Positions 1-8,487 of a DNA stretch of 64,000 nucleotides are shown here, in pieces. The stretch lies in the NCBI RefSeq assembly GCF_016598535.1, contig NZ_CP066779.1, positions 62,001 to 126,000 of the forward strand, written 5' to 3'. The notes below the pieces were generated by a model. That model had not been told where the DNA came from, did not search any database, and saw nothing but the letters and a program-made list of their open reading frames with translations. Source of the stretch: Rhodococcus sp. P-2. GTDB taxonomy: Bacteria; Actinomycetota; Actinomycetes; Mycobacteriales; Mycobacteriaceae. The translations under genes were made by a program, and so were the position numbers. Position 1 is the stretch's first letter. Every line of letters starts with the position of its first letter.

Positions 1-870
1 ATCGGACTCGGCATGGTCGACGCGGCCGCCAACATGCAGGCGGTCTCGATCCAACACGCCAAGGGCCGCTTCATCCTCTCCTCCTTCCATGCTTCCTGGA
101 GCGTCGGAGCGATTGTCGGCGCTCTCTTCATCTCTGCTACTGCAGGCCTCGACGTCTCGATCCGCGTGACCCAGGTGATCGCGGGAGTTGTTGTCGGACT
201 GATGCTTCTGGCCTTCGGTCCGCAACTGCTCGATCGCTCCGAGTCTCCGGTTGCCGATGCAAACATCACGAGCACCGCAAAATTCACCGTCCCCACCCGC
301 GCCTTCGTCCTCCTCGGCGTCGCGATGGCCCTGTTCTACGCGGTCGACTTCAGCGTCGGAAACTGGTCGACTCTCTACGTCAAGGACGAACTGTTAGCCG
401 ACGCCGGGACGGCTGCACTCTCCGTAGCGGCGTACCAAATCGCGGCACTGATCGCACGACTGACCGGCGACTACTGGGTCGGCAAGTTCGGTGAGACCAC
501 CGTCGTGCGGATCGGCTCTCTCATCGGCGTGTTCGGCATGACGATCGTCGTCCTCGCACAATCTCCCGCCGTTGCCATCGCCGGCTTCCTGATCGTCGGC
601 CTCGGCGTACCGGTAATCGCCCCGATCTGCTTCAGCGCCGCCGGGCGAATGGCACCCCCAGATCAGGTCGATGCGGTTATCGCACGCATCAACCTCTTCA
701 ACTACGTCGGCACAGTGGTCGGCGGCGGCATCGTCGGCGCGGTCGCTGCCTTCAGTGACCTTCGAATCGGGTTCCTGATTCCGCTGGCGTTCTGCGCGAT
801 CTTGATAGTTCTTGCTCCCGCGTTCGCTCCGAAACGAGCCACGACGCCGGTCACCGAGAACGCCGCTTGA
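1..870 (+). CDS. MFS transporter, C-terminal part (5' end outside window)
   Basis: The frame is open from base 1, so the gene starts upstream and only the last ~290 residues are seen. The protein has several strongly hydrophobic segments separated by short basic loops, such as the RLTGDYWVGKFGE loop, which resembles the MFS inter-helix motif. This fits roughly the last 7 to 8 helices of a 12-helix major facilitator permease. It stops in TGA, 67 bases before the GNAT gene. The substrate cannot be read from the sequence. Family is fairly sure, function is not. Confidence 0.8.
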   Translation: MGLGMVDAAANMQAVSIQHAKGRFILSSFHASWSVGAIVGALFISATAGLDVSIRVTQVIAGVVVGLMLLAFGPQLLDRSESPVADANITSTAKFTVPTRAFVLLGVAMALFYAVDFSVGNWSTLYVKDELLADAGTAALSVAAYQIAALIARLTGDYWVGKFGETTVVRIGSLIGVFGMTIVVLAQSPAVAIAGFLIVGLGVPVIAPICFSAAGRMAPPDQVDAVIARINLFNYVGTVVGGGIVGAVAAFSDLRIGFLIPLAFCAILIVLAPAFAPKRATTPVTENAA

Positions 871-937
871 GCGTTGTGCCCGAGGAAAGTGGTGTACTTG
901 ATCGACCGAATCATGTGCGCGAGAGGTAGAAACTGAC

Positions 938-1471
938 GTGACGATCACCGTTGACCGGGCCGGGATCTGGGATTCCGAAGCAATCGCCGATGTGGCTGCG
1001 GTGACTTTTCCGCTGGCCTGCCCACCGGACGCATCCGACGACGACATCAGCGCCTTCATCGACAATGTTCTCTCGGTCGACAAGTTCTCCGAGTATCTGA
1101 CGGACCCGACACGAACGGTTCTCAAGGTCATTCGCGACGGCTCGATCGTCGGCTACGCGATGCTTGTCGACGACGAGCCCGCCGATCCGGACGTCAAAGC
1201 TGCTGTGACACTTCGCCCGACGACGGAACTGAGCAAGTTGTACGTACTTCCGGGAAACCACGGAACCGGCGCGGCGGCATCCTTGATGGACGCGGTTGTC
1301 GACCATGCACGACGCGGCGGAAGTGCCGGGATCTGGCTGGGTGTCAATCAGGAGAATCTGCGCGCCCAGAAGTTCTACGCCAAGCACGGTTTCACGCAGG
1401 TCGGCACCAAGACTTTTCTCGTGGGCGCACAACTCCACCACGATTTCGTGATGGAGCGCCCCGTCAGCTGA
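938..1471 (+). CDS. GNAT family N-acetyltransferase
   Basis: This 177-residue protein has the GNAT fold layout: an N-terminal substrate region, then a beta4-alpha3 acetyl-CoA site around LYVLPGNHGTGAAASLMDAV (about residues 100-120), then NQENLRAQKFYAKHGF, the usual motif B of small-molecule acetyltransferases. It starts at GTG with GAGAGG about ten bases upstream. Its position next to the ZapE-like and RibD-like genes matches the M. tuberculosis Rv2669-Rv2671 order as I remember it. Substrate unknown; antibiotic, amine or protein acetylation are all possible. Confidence 0.85.
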   Translation: MTITVDRAGIWDSEAIADVAAVTFPLACPPDASDDDISAFIDNVLSVDKFSEYLTDPTRTVLKVIRDGSIVGYAMLVDDEPADPDVKAAVTLRPTTELSKLYVLPGNHGTGAAASLMDAVVDHARRGGSAGIWLGVNQENLRAQKFYAKHGFTQVGTKTFLVGAQLHHDFVMERPVS

Positions 1472-1483
1472 CAGGCCTGCCGA

Positions 1484-2500
1484 TCAGCCGGCCGCGACCT
1501 CGAAACGAGAAAGCGCGAGCAGACGCGAGGTCGCGCGCAGGTACTTCTTCTTGTACCCACCTGCGAGCATCTCGGGAGTGAATATCTCGTCGAGGCGTGC
1601 GCCGGAAACGGTGACCGGGATGCTCGCGTCGTACAAGCGGTCGGCGAGAACCACGATGCGCAAAGCGACCGACTGATCCGTTGCGGGGTGAACGCCGTCG
1701 ATGAAGACTGCCTTCACACCCTCGACCAGCTTGTTGTAGCGCGACGGGTGCAGTGTGCTGAGGTGCTTGCACAGCTCGTCGAAGTTGTCGAGCGTGGCGC
1801 CGTCGATGGCGTCGGCCCGAGAGACCAACTCCTCCGAGGAGATGGGCTCCGGTGCGGGCGGAAGGTCACGGTGACGGTAGTCGGGACCGTCGACGCGAAT
1901 CGTCTCGAAGATCGAGCCGAGCTTCTTGATCTCGCGCAGGAAGTCCTGCGCGGCGAAGCGGCCCTCACCGAGCTGGCCGGGAAGCGTGTTCGACGTCGCG
2001 ACAATGGATACGCCGCGTGCGGAGAGCTCCGAGAGGAGGCGGGAGACGAGCATGGTGTCGCCCGGATCGTCGAGCTCGAATTCGTCAATGCAGAGAACGC
2101 TGTGGTCGGCGAGCGCTTCGACGGCCTTGTTGAAGCCGAGAGCGCCGACGACGTGCGTCAGCTCGACGAAGGTTCCGAACGCCTTGGGCGACGGAACGCT
2201 GTGGAAGATCGACGCCAGCAAGTGAGTCTTGCCGACACCGAATCCGCCGTCGAGGTACAGGCCGGCGCCGGTTGCCTGGGTTTTCTTGCCGAACAGTCCG
2301 CGGCGTCCACCACTGCGGATCTTGGTGACGCGCTTGGAGAATTCTTCGGCCTTGGCGACAGCAGCTGCCTGGCTCGGTTCCTTCGGATCAGGAATGTAGG
2401 ACGCAAAACTCACCTCGTCGAACATTGCGGGAGGCACCATTTGAGCTACCAGTTGATCGGCGGGTACCACCGGGCTGCGATCGACAAGACGTTCATGCAT
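1484..2500 (-). CDS. zapE: AFG1/ZapE-like P-loop ATPase
   Basis: This 338-residue AFG1-type ATPase has Walker A GGFGVGKT at residues 85-92, Walker B LCIDEFEL at 136-143, and the family's N-terminal lead-in through FASYIPDP. In Gammaproteobacteria ZapE modulates the division ring; mitochondrial AFG1/LACE1 is linked to turnover of respiratory-chain proteins. The role in actinobacteria is not established, so the symbol is a family label. It is convergent with the GNAT gene (12 bases between stops) and divergent from the RibD-like gene with a gap of about 20 bases. The start ATG lies in an ATGCATG stretch. Confidence 0.88.
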   Translation of the reverse strand: MHERLVDRSPVVPADQLVAQMVPPAMFDEVSFASYIPDPKEPSQAAAVAKAEEFSKRVTKIRSGGRRGLFGKKTQATGAGLYLDGGFGVGKTHLLASIFHSVPSPKAFGTFVELTHVVGALGFNKAVEALADHSVLCIDEFELDDPGDTMLVSRLLSELSARGVSIVATSNTLPGQLGEGRFAAQDFLREIKKLGSIFETIRVDGPDYRHRDLPPAPEPISSEELVSRADAIDGATLDNFDELCKHLSTLHPSRYNKLVEGVKAVFIDGVHPATDQSVALRIVVLADRLYDASIPVTVSGARLDEIFTPEMLAGGYKKKYLRATSRLLALSRFEVAAG

Positions 2501-2522
2501 CCGTCAAGGGTATCTACGTGAT

Positions 2523-3293
2523 GTGATCTCTCATGTGCACCGTATGGATATTGCGACCTACTTCACACCAGGCAGAGAAGACGAGCTCCGCAGCTTGTAC
2601 GCCTATCCGGAGAATCTCTCGCAACCCTGGATGCGTGTGAACTTCGTTTCCAGCATCGACGGGTGCGTCTCCGTCGACGGCGTGAGCCATGGACTGGGCA
2701 CGCCTGCCGACAAGTCGGTATTCGGGATCTTGCGCGAACTCTGTGACGTCGTCGTGGTCGGCGCCGGCACAGCGCGAGCCGAGAACTACGGGGGTGTGCA
2801 GATCTCGGACGAAGCCCGCGCGCGCCGCTCGGCCGGCGGTCTCTCTCCGGTCCCACCGATCCTCGTCGTCTCGGCGCACGCGTCGATCGACCCTGAAAGT
2901 CGTCTCCTGCGAGATACCGAAACTCCGCCGATCCTTGTTGTCGGTAGCGCCGCGGACACTGCAGCGATTTCGGCGTTGAGATCCGCCGGAGCGCAGGTAG
3001 AGGTGACGGACTCGCCGAACGTCAGCAGCGGCGACATCGACAGGGCCTTGTCGGCCCGCAAGCTCCGCCGCGTGCTGTGCGAGGGCGGACCGTCACTTTT
3101 CGGACAGTTGATCGAGGACAATGCCGTCGACGAACTCTGCGTCACCACCTCACCTCAACTGGTGGGGAGCAAAGTCGGCCGAATCTCGCTCTCCCCCAAC
3201 GCAATGCCCACAGCGATGCGTCCCGCACACATCCTCGGCGATTCGGACGGCACGATCCTCACTCGATGGGTTCGTCAGCAGCCACGTCGGTGA
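2523..3293 (+). CDS. RibD C-terminal-type pyrimidine reductase / DHFR-like protein
   Basis: A 256-residue stand-alone RibD_C (HTP reductase) domain with no deaminase domain. Visible motifs are NFVSSIDGCVSVDG near residues 40-53, VGAGTARAENYGG at 79-91 (NADPH-binding loop) and EGGPSLFGQLI near 182. The M. tuberculosis neighbour in this position, Rv2671, is reported to act as a dihydrofolate reductase analogue linked to PAS resistance; transfer of that role is inference. GTG at 2523 was chosen from the open frame. ATG at 2544 (MDIATYF) is an equally reasonable start because no strong ribosome site separates them. Confidence 0.85.
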   Translation: MISHVHRMDIATYFTPGREDELRSLYAYPENLSQPWMRVNFVSSIDGCVSVDGVSHGLGTPADKSVFGILRELCDVVVVGAGTARAENYGGVQISDEARARRSAGGLSPVPPILVVSAHASIDPESRLLRDTETPPILVVGSAADTAAISALRSAGAQVEVTDSPNVSSGDIDRALSARKLRRVLCEGGPSLFGQLIEDNAVDELCVTTSPQLVGSKVGRISLSPNAMPTAMRPAHILGDSDGTILTRWVRQQPRR

Positions 3294-3312
3294 ACCTGGC
3301 ACTCTGGTCGGC

Positions 3313-4866
3313 ATGCGCAGAGTTGCTTTGATGGCCGTCGTCCTCGCGACGTGTTGTGCGTGCGGCGCCGGACCGTCGCTTCGGCCCGCCGTCGCGGTCG
3401 AAGGCCGCACCGACGGCAGCCCTGCCCAGAGCGAGGGGCCGTCGCCCGATGCGCCGCCGGTTGACCCTGGCATCCCGACCGACGACCTACCGTGGCGGGA
3501 CTGCACCGGCACGTCACTAGCGGACCAGGCTCTCGCGGCGTCGAGCGCCGGCGTCATCCTCGAATGCGCGGAATTCAGTGCCCCCATCGACGTGACCGGT
3601 GCCATCGACGGCAACTTCACTGCCGGCTTGACCCGCGCGCGGACCTCGTCGACACCTGCAAACGCGTATCCGATCGTGTTCACTTCCGGCACCGACCGTT
3701 CGTCGGGAGAATCTCTGGCCATGCTCGCTGCAACCGGATTGACGACGGTACTTGCGGATCACCCCGTCGTTGCCCTGGATCGACGCGGAATCGACAGGTC
3801 CACCGCAATCGACTGCATGACGCCGGAGATTCGGCGCGGCCTTCACGATCTGGGACAGTACGACACGGATTCCACCGGCGATGCCGCCGACGCGGTCTCC
3901 GCACTCGGTCACGACGCGACCATCGCGTGTACCGACTACCTCGATCCTCAAGAACTGAAGTTCGGCGCGGACTCCGCTGCCGAGGACATCGACGCTCTAC
4001 GTACACGGTGGGGCGTCGAGACCATCGCTCTGTGGTCGGCAGGGTCCGGCTCGGACATCGCGCTGAGCTATGCGGCGGCCCACCCGGACAACCTCGCGAG
4101 GTTGATCCTCGATTCTCCCGCTCCGGTGGCCACCGACTCTGCCACCGAGGCAGAGAGCCGCGTGCAGGGCGAGGAAGCCGCGTTGACCGCATTTGCTCAG
4201 CGATGTGTGGCGCTGGGGTGCTCGCTCGGACCTGATCCGAAGAAATCGGTCACGGATTTGATGGAACGCGCGCGGGCCGATGAATTCCAGCCGCTGTCCG
4301 CCGCTGCGGTGTCGAACGCGATTTCGGCGAGTCTGTGGACTGCCGGAACCAACCGTGAGCAAGAGACCCGCTCACTGTCTGACGCTTTGTCCGCGCTCGG
4401 TACCGGCAACGCTTCGCCGATTCGAGAGCGCGCCGCCCGGGCAGAGAACGAGGTGGACGGTGACGGCCAGTTCATCGGACGATGCACTGACGGCACGCAG
4501 TGGCCGGGGATCGGGCGTGCCCGCGAACTGGCGGACACGTGGGGCACCAACTATCCGGTATTCGGGCGAGAAGCCGCGCTCGGTTTGCTCGCATGCGCCA
4601 GCTGGCCGTCGACCGCCAACTCTCCCCTGCCCAACCAGTTGAAGCCCGCCGTCCTCGTGCTGAGCGGTCAGGGTGACCCGGCCGTCGGAAACTCCGGACT
4701 CTCGACCGTCACCGGCGTCGTCACCAACGCAGGGTCGCGCTTCGCAACCCTGGACTGGCAGGGTGCGGGTCACCCCGCGGCACAATCCACCTGTGCGCAG
4801 CAGGCGATGAGGGCATACCTCACCGACGCCTCCCTGCCCAGCAACGGAAGCGTGTGCCCGGCCTGA
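3313..4866 (+). CDS. Secreted/lipoprotein-like S33 alpha/beta hydrolase (tripeptidyl aminopeptidase-like)
   Basis: A 517-residue protein starting at ATG 3313. The frame is open from 3121, but the signal-like sequence MRRVALMAVVLATCC begins here and the upstream part overlaps ribD. Cys14, 15 and 17 could be lipidated but do not form a perfect lipobox. The mature domain is an alpha/beta hydrolase with a TAP-like C-terminus. The nucleophile elbow reads LWSAG (Ser242), with the usual first glycine replaced by leucine. Asp455 in GQGDPAV and His487 in GAGHP complete a triad. It matches the position of Rv2672, annotated as a possible secreted protease. Likely acts outside the membrane on peptides or esters. 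Confidence 0.85.
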   Translation: MRRVALMAVVLATCCACGAGPSLRPAVAVEGRTDGSPAQSEGPSPDAPPVDPGIPTDDLPWRDCTGTSLADQALAASSAGVILECAEFSAPIDVTGAIDGNFTAGLTRARTSSTPANAYPIVFTSGTDRSSGESLAMLAATGLTTVLADHPVVALDRRGIDRSTAIDCMTPEIRRGLHDLGQYDTDSTGDAADAVSALGHDATIACTDYLDPQELKFGADSAAEDIDALRTRWGVETIALWSAGSGSDIALSYAAAHPDNLARLILDSPAPVATDSATEAESRVQGEEAALTAFAQRCVALGCSLGPDPKKSVTDLMERARADEFQPLSAAAVSNAISASLWTAGTNREQETRSLSDALSALGTGNASPIRERAARAENEVDGDGQFIGRCTDGTQWPGIGRARELADTWGTNYPVFGREAALGLLACASWPSTANSPLPNQLKPAVLVLSGQGDPAVGNSGLSTVTGVVTNAGSRFATLDWQGAGHPAAQSTCAQQAMRAYLTDASLPSNGSVCPA

Positions 4867-4926
4867 CTCGGGCGCTCGTCCACCACGACCGAAAAGGGGT
4901 GCATCCCCCGATCACACCCTGCTCCG

Positions 4927-6210
4927 GTGTACCGTGCCGAAGTGTTCCTTCGACAGCTCGAGCCGCGTACCGGGCGGACAACCCAACAAGTCGTCAACTT
5001 CGTTTTGTGGCCGATCGCCGTGATGACCGTGCTCAATCGTGTCATCGTCACAGCCGTCAACGGCGCCATCACCGATGACTTCCGACCGGTCTACAACGCC
5101 GCGCTGGCGTTCTGGAACGGTCGCGACGTCTACACCGCAGATTTCAACTCGGTAGACCCCCATTACCTGTACCCACCATCGGGTTCACTGTTGATGGCGC
5201 CCCTGGCGATCCTCGATCCCGAGCGCTCACGGTGGCTGTTCATCGGTGTCAATGCCGTCGCCATCCTCGTGGCTCTCTACCTGCTGTTGCGCTTGTTCGA
5301 CCTGACGATCAGTTCCATCGCCGCGCCGATTCTGGTTCTCGGCGCTTTCATGTCGGAGACGGTCACCAACACGTTGGTGTTCACCAACATCAACGGTCTC
5401 GTCCTGCTCGGCGAAGTTGCCTTCCTCCTGCTGCTGATGCGCAAGAAGGATCTGTGGGCCGGCGCCGCGATCGGTCTCACCATCGCAGTGAAACCCACTC
5501 TCGCGCCGCTGCTCCTGCTGCCACTCGTTCGCGGTCAGTGGAAGGTGTTCGTCACCGCCCTCGGCATCCCGTTCATTCTCACGGTCGTCGCATGGCCACT
5601 TGCGTCGGATCCGATGGACTTCGTCCGCCGCACCGTGCCGTACCTGCTCGAATCCCGTGACTACTTCAACAGTTCGATTGTCGGAAACGGCGCGTACTTC
5701 GGTCTGCCCGAATGGTTGATCCTGCTGTTGCGCGTCGTGTTTGCCGCCATGGTCGTCGTCTCTCTGTGGCTTCTGTACCGCTACTACCGCAACGACGAAC
5801 TCTTCTTCCTCACCACCGCGACCGGCGTGATCATGACCGCGTCGTTCCTACTGCCCTCGCTCGGCCAGATGTACTACTCGATGATGCTGTTGCCGCTCCT
5901 GATGTCCGTGGTGCTCAAGAACTCGGTCATGCGGAACTGGCCGGCGTGGCTCGCCGTCTACGGCTTCATGACGTTCGACAACTGGTGGTCGAACCGCTGG
6001 CCGACCTTCGGCCGAGCAGCCGAATACACCAAGAGCACCCTCGGCTGGAGCCTTCTGCTGATCGTGATCTTCTGTGTCCTCGGATACCGGTATCTGGTCG
6101 CGCGTCGAGAGGGCCGCTTGGATCAGGGAATCGATCCCGCGTACCTCCTCGATCCCCCGCTCGATACCGTCTCACCTGCCGACGAAGCCGAAACGGCGAC
6201 AAAGCATTAG
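4927..6210 (+). CDS. aftC: AftC-like alpha-(1->3)-arabinofuranosyltransferase, GT87/DUF2029
   Basis: A 427-residue polytopic protein with about ten or more hydrophobic helices and a DUF2029/GT87 signature (AFWNGRDVYTADFNSVDPHYLYPPSG near residues 59-84). The conserved acidic residues fall in the first extracytoplasmic loop, where GT-C enzymes bind the lipid donor. Length (AftC about 430) and location between the Rv2672-like hydrolase and msrB match M. tuberculosis Rv2673/AftC, which branches the arabinan of arabinogalactan and lipoarabinomannan using decaprenyl-phosphoarabinose. A cytoplasmic basic tail follows the last helix. GTG 4927 and GTG 4942 are both possible starts. Confidence 0.85.
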   Translation: MYRAEVFLRQLEPRTGRTTQQVVNFVLWPIAVMTVLNRVIVTAVNGAITDDFRPVYNAALAFWNGRDVYTADFNSVDPHYLYPPSGSLLMAPLAILDPERSRWLFIGVNAVAILVALYLLLRLFDLTISSIAAPILVLGAFMSETVTNTLVFTNINGLVLLGEVAFLLLLMRKKDLWAGAAIGLTIAVKPTLAPLLLLPLVRGQWKVFVTALGIPFILTVVAWPLASDPMDFVRRTVPYLLESRDYFNSSIVGNGAYFGLPEWLILLLRVVFAAMVVVSLWLLYRYYRNDELFFLTTATGVIMTASFLLPSLGQMYYSMMLLPLLMSVVLKNSVMRNWPAWLAVYGFMTFDNWWSNRWPTFGRAAEYTKSTLGWSLLLIVIFCVLGYRYLVARREGRLDQGIDPAYLLDPPLDTVSPADEAETATKH

Positions 6211-6219
6211 CGTGGAGGC

Positions 6220-6651
6220 ATGAGTTCTTCACACGATGGCATCGACAGCACACCTGAGGTCACGTACACCGAGAGCGAGTGGCGCGAAAAGCTGACTCCG
6301 GAGGAGTTCGCCGTCCTGCGCCAAGCCGGCACCGAACGCCCCTTCGTCGGCGAGTACACCGACACCACCACGGAAGGTGTTTACTCCTGCCGGGCGTGCG
6401 GAGCCGAGCTGTTCCGCAGCACCGAGAAGTTCGAATCGCACTGCGGGTGGCCGTCCTTCTTCGATCCGGCGGATTCGGATGCCGTGATCCTGAAGGAAGA
6501 CAGCTCACTCGGGATGCGCCGCGTCGAGGTCATCTGCAAGAAGTGCCACAGCCACCTCGGTCACGTCTTCGAGGGTGAGGGATACCCGACGCCCACCGAT
6601 CAGCGGTACTGCATCAACTCGATCTCGCTGGTTCTCAAGCCCGCTCAGTAG
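6220..6651 (+). CDS. msrB: Peptide-methionine (R)-S-oxide reductase MsrB
   Basis: A full-length 143-residue MsrB. The structural zinc site is two CxxC pairs, Cys57/Cys60 and Cys106/Cys109. The catalytic RYCINS motif carries Cys131, and GWPSF and HLGHVF are also present. The enzyme repairs methionine-R-sulfoxide in oxidised proteins in the cytosol, using thioredoxin. The start ATG lies nine bases after the aftC stop with GGAGGC upstream, so the two are probably co-transcribed. The arrangement equals Rv2673-Rv2674. Confidence 0.96.
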   Translation: MSSSHDGIDSTPEVTYTESEWREKLTPEEFAVLRQAGTERPFVGEYTDTTTEGVYSCRACGAELFRSTEKFESHCGWPSFFDPADSDAVILKEDSSLGMRRVEVICKKCHSHLGHVFEGEGYPTPTDQRYCINSISLVLKPAQ

Positions 6652-6658
6652 CCGGGTC

Positions 6659-6691
6659 GTGGGCTACCCCCCAATCACGGGAGTAGCCCAC
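6659..6691. terminator. Hairpin between convergent msrB and the type VII-like module
   Basis: Arms GTGGGCTAC (6659-6667) and GTAGCCCAC (6683-6691) are perfectly complementary, with a further three pairs after one mismatch. The hairpin sits between msrB (+) and the minus-strand gene ending at 6708, so it can serve both strands. There is no clear U-tract. Confidence 0.6.
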
Positions 6692-6707
6692 GGATCGAGA
6701 CTTCGAC

Positions 6708-7628
6708 TCAGAAGTCCCAGTTCAGCGCGGTCGGGCTCAGACCGGCCGCGTTCAAGTCCTCGTTGCGAGCGACAAGACCGTCCTTGACTGACCCGATCCC
6801 ACCACCGATCGCGCCGGACGTGATGTCCGTCAACGAGGCATCGCCGCCCGTGACTTCCTTCGTCACGATCGCAGCGGACGCTCCCGACACCGCGTCGTCG
6901 AAAGCGCCCCGTGCGATCTCCTGCAACCTCGAACCGGTCGGGAGCGGGTTCGGGTCAGGCCCGACACGATCCGGCGTCGTCTTCAACCCCCCGTTCGCCA
7001 GTCCTTTGACGAAACCGTCGCGCCCTTCGGTCATGACCTTGCCACCGTCGATCGACTGGCGATGATCCATCGTCATCTGACCCAGTTGAATGGCGAGACC
7101 GGAGAAGACGGCTGCGGCAGCTTCCACTGCTGCAGCCTCGATCACTCGTATCAACAATTGCTGCAACAACATTCGGACCGTGAGTGTTGTTGCGACCTCA
7201 GCCGCCACGATTCCGGCTGTACTCGCTCCCAGTGTCGGGACAGCGGCCGCTACCATGGCGGCAATCTCGAGCGCCAGTGCGCTCAGCGCCGCGAGGATCG
7301 ACAGTTTGGTGTACTCGATGTCCGTGCCCGTATCGGTGCATGACTGCCCCAGTTCGGCTGCAGCAGAGGACAACCGCTCGAAGACCTCCGCAACTCCCCC
7401 GGCCTCCGACCAATACCGAGACAACGAGTCGCCGGCTCGACCGTCGATCGAAGCCAGTACTGCTTGCAAACCATAACCACCGGCAGCGGCCGAAGCCTCG
7501 ATCCGATCAGCCGCGTCTGACCAGGCATCACCCAACCTCCACAGTGCCGTTTCGTCTCCTTGCGGCCAGTCACTGCCCACCGCGACCGACGCAACCGCCT
7601 GTAACCAGCCCGGAATCTCGAGTCCCAT
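6708..7628 (-). CDS. WXG100-like (CpnT N-terminal-type) protein without recognisable toxin domain
   Basis: This 306-residue protein starts MGLEIPGWLQAVASVAVGSDWPQGDE, the lead-in I associate with the N-terminal channel/WXG100-like domain of CpnT-type type VII substrates. Helical residues 27-110 include the W of RYWSEAGG. A very Ala-rich hydrophobic region (about 108-180) follows, then a Gly/Ser/Asp-rich tail from residue 190. In CpnT relatives a toxin such as the TNT NAD glycohydrolase follows at this point; here the protein ends at ALNWDF. It overlaps the upstream WXG100-like gene by one base. Secretion by an ESX machine is inference; no ESX core gene is in the window. Confidence 0.7.
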   Translation of the reverse strand: MGLEIPGWLQAVASVAVGSDWPQGDETALWRLGDAWSDAADRIEASAAAGGYGLQAVLASIDGRAGDSLSRYWSEAGGVAEVFERLSSAAAELGQSCTDTGTDIEYTKLSILAALSALALEIAAMVAAAVPTLGASTAGIVAAEVATTLTVRMLLQQLLIRVIEAAAVEAAAAVFSGLAIQLGQMTMDHRQSIDGGKVMTEGRDGFVKGLANGGLKTTPDRVGPDPNPLPTGSRLQEIARGAFDDAVSGASAAIVTKEVTGGDASLTDITSGAIGGGIGSVKDGLVARNEDLNAAGLSPTALNWDF

Positions 7629-7939
7629 CAGAGCCCACCCGCCAGGTCGTCGGCAAGCGAGGTGTCGATCGCTTCGAACCGATCGGTGATATCGATCAGC
7701 GCGGCGGTCAATTCTCGAAGCGCACCCGCGATCAATGTCATCCCACCGACCGCTGACGACGCACCGGGAACATATGCGTCCGAGAATGCGGTTCCGAACT
7801 GGTCAGCTCCCCAGCAACCCTCTTCGGCGCCTGCCGCTGTTTCCAGAGCACTCCGCGCCTCGTCGAGATCGGCCGCAACTGCCTCGAATGCAGGTGCAGC
7901 ACTTTTCATTGCGGCTACGTCCACGCCCAGTTCAGACAT
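7628..7939 (-). CDS. WXG100/ESX secretion-target family small protein
   Basis: A 103-residue all-helical protein beginning MSELGVDVAAMKSAAPAF, with a CWGADQFGTAF turn near residues 42-52 (the WxG-type hairpin) and a second amphipathic helix ending LADDLAGGL. This is the helix-turn-helix plan of WXG100/EspC-like type VII secretion targets. It is translationally linked on both sides: its ATG overlaps the end of the YbaB-like gene by eight bases, and its stop overlaps the next start by one. It probably forms a complex with, or helps export, the 306-residue partner. That role is inferred from context. Confidence 0.72.
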   Translation of the reverse strand: MSELGVDVAAMKSAAPAFEAVAADLDEARSALETAAGAEEGCWGADQFGTAFSDAYVPGASSAVGGMTLIAGALRELTAALIDITDRFEAIDTSLADDLAGGL

Positions 7940-8417
7940 TGCCGGAACTCCTCAGAACGGTGCGGTCCCAGTTCTCGTCGCCGCCTGCCGGCACCGACGC
8001 CGGACGAGGCGCGAGAATCTCACGCAATCCGAGCACACCGGGGACGAGGTCAGGCAAATCGATTCCGGCCGCTTCCGTGAACGGACTCGACATCTCGGCG
8101 ACCTGTCGGCGCATGTCCTCCGCCGCGGATGTGGCGGTAGCCAGGATCAGATTCCCCAACGCTGCCGGCGAATGCTTGCCGTAGGCGCTCCCCGAGAGGG
8201 TGACTCCCACGGTCGCGCCCGAAGCGTCCACGACCACTTCCACGCTACCGTCGCTCGAATGCACGGTCGCCGTCGCTCGAGCGATCTTCTCCTGCAAGTC
8301 CGCCAGCGATCGTGTTCGCTCCAACAGTTCGACCTGCATCGAATCGATCTGGGCCCGAAGAACTTCGACCTGCCCCCGCATCGAACCAACATCCGTTGCA
8401 TTCACGATGGCCCCCAC
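7932..8417 (-). CDS. YbaB/EbfC-family-like protein of a type VII-style module
   Basis: 161 residues. An N-terminal coiled-coil region (residues 14-50, RGQVEVLRAQIDSMQVELL) leads into a YbaB-like core with VHSSDGSVEVVVDASGATVGVTL near 52-74. The Pro/Gly-rich C-terminal extension is longer than the ~100-residue nucleoid-associated YbaB that sits next to recR. YbaB-like genes are frequently placed just upstream of WXG100 and polymorphic-toxin genes in actinobacteria, where they may act as chaperone-like components rather than DNA binders; that is inference. First gene of a three-gene minus-strand operon. Confidence 0.7.
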   Translation of the reverse strand: MGAIVNATDVGSMRGQVEVLRAQIDSMQVELLERTRSLADLQEKIARATATVHSSDGSVEVVVDASGATVGVTLSGSAYGKHSPAALGNLILATATSAAEDMRRQVAEMSSPFTEAAGIDLPDLVPGVLGLREILAPRPASVPAGGDENWDRTVLRSSGNV

Positions 8418-8487
8418 CTTCGATAGATCGTGACGCCTGATTCAGGCGCTCACGAGGTTCGACGCGGGAGGTGCCCGATCGGTTCCG

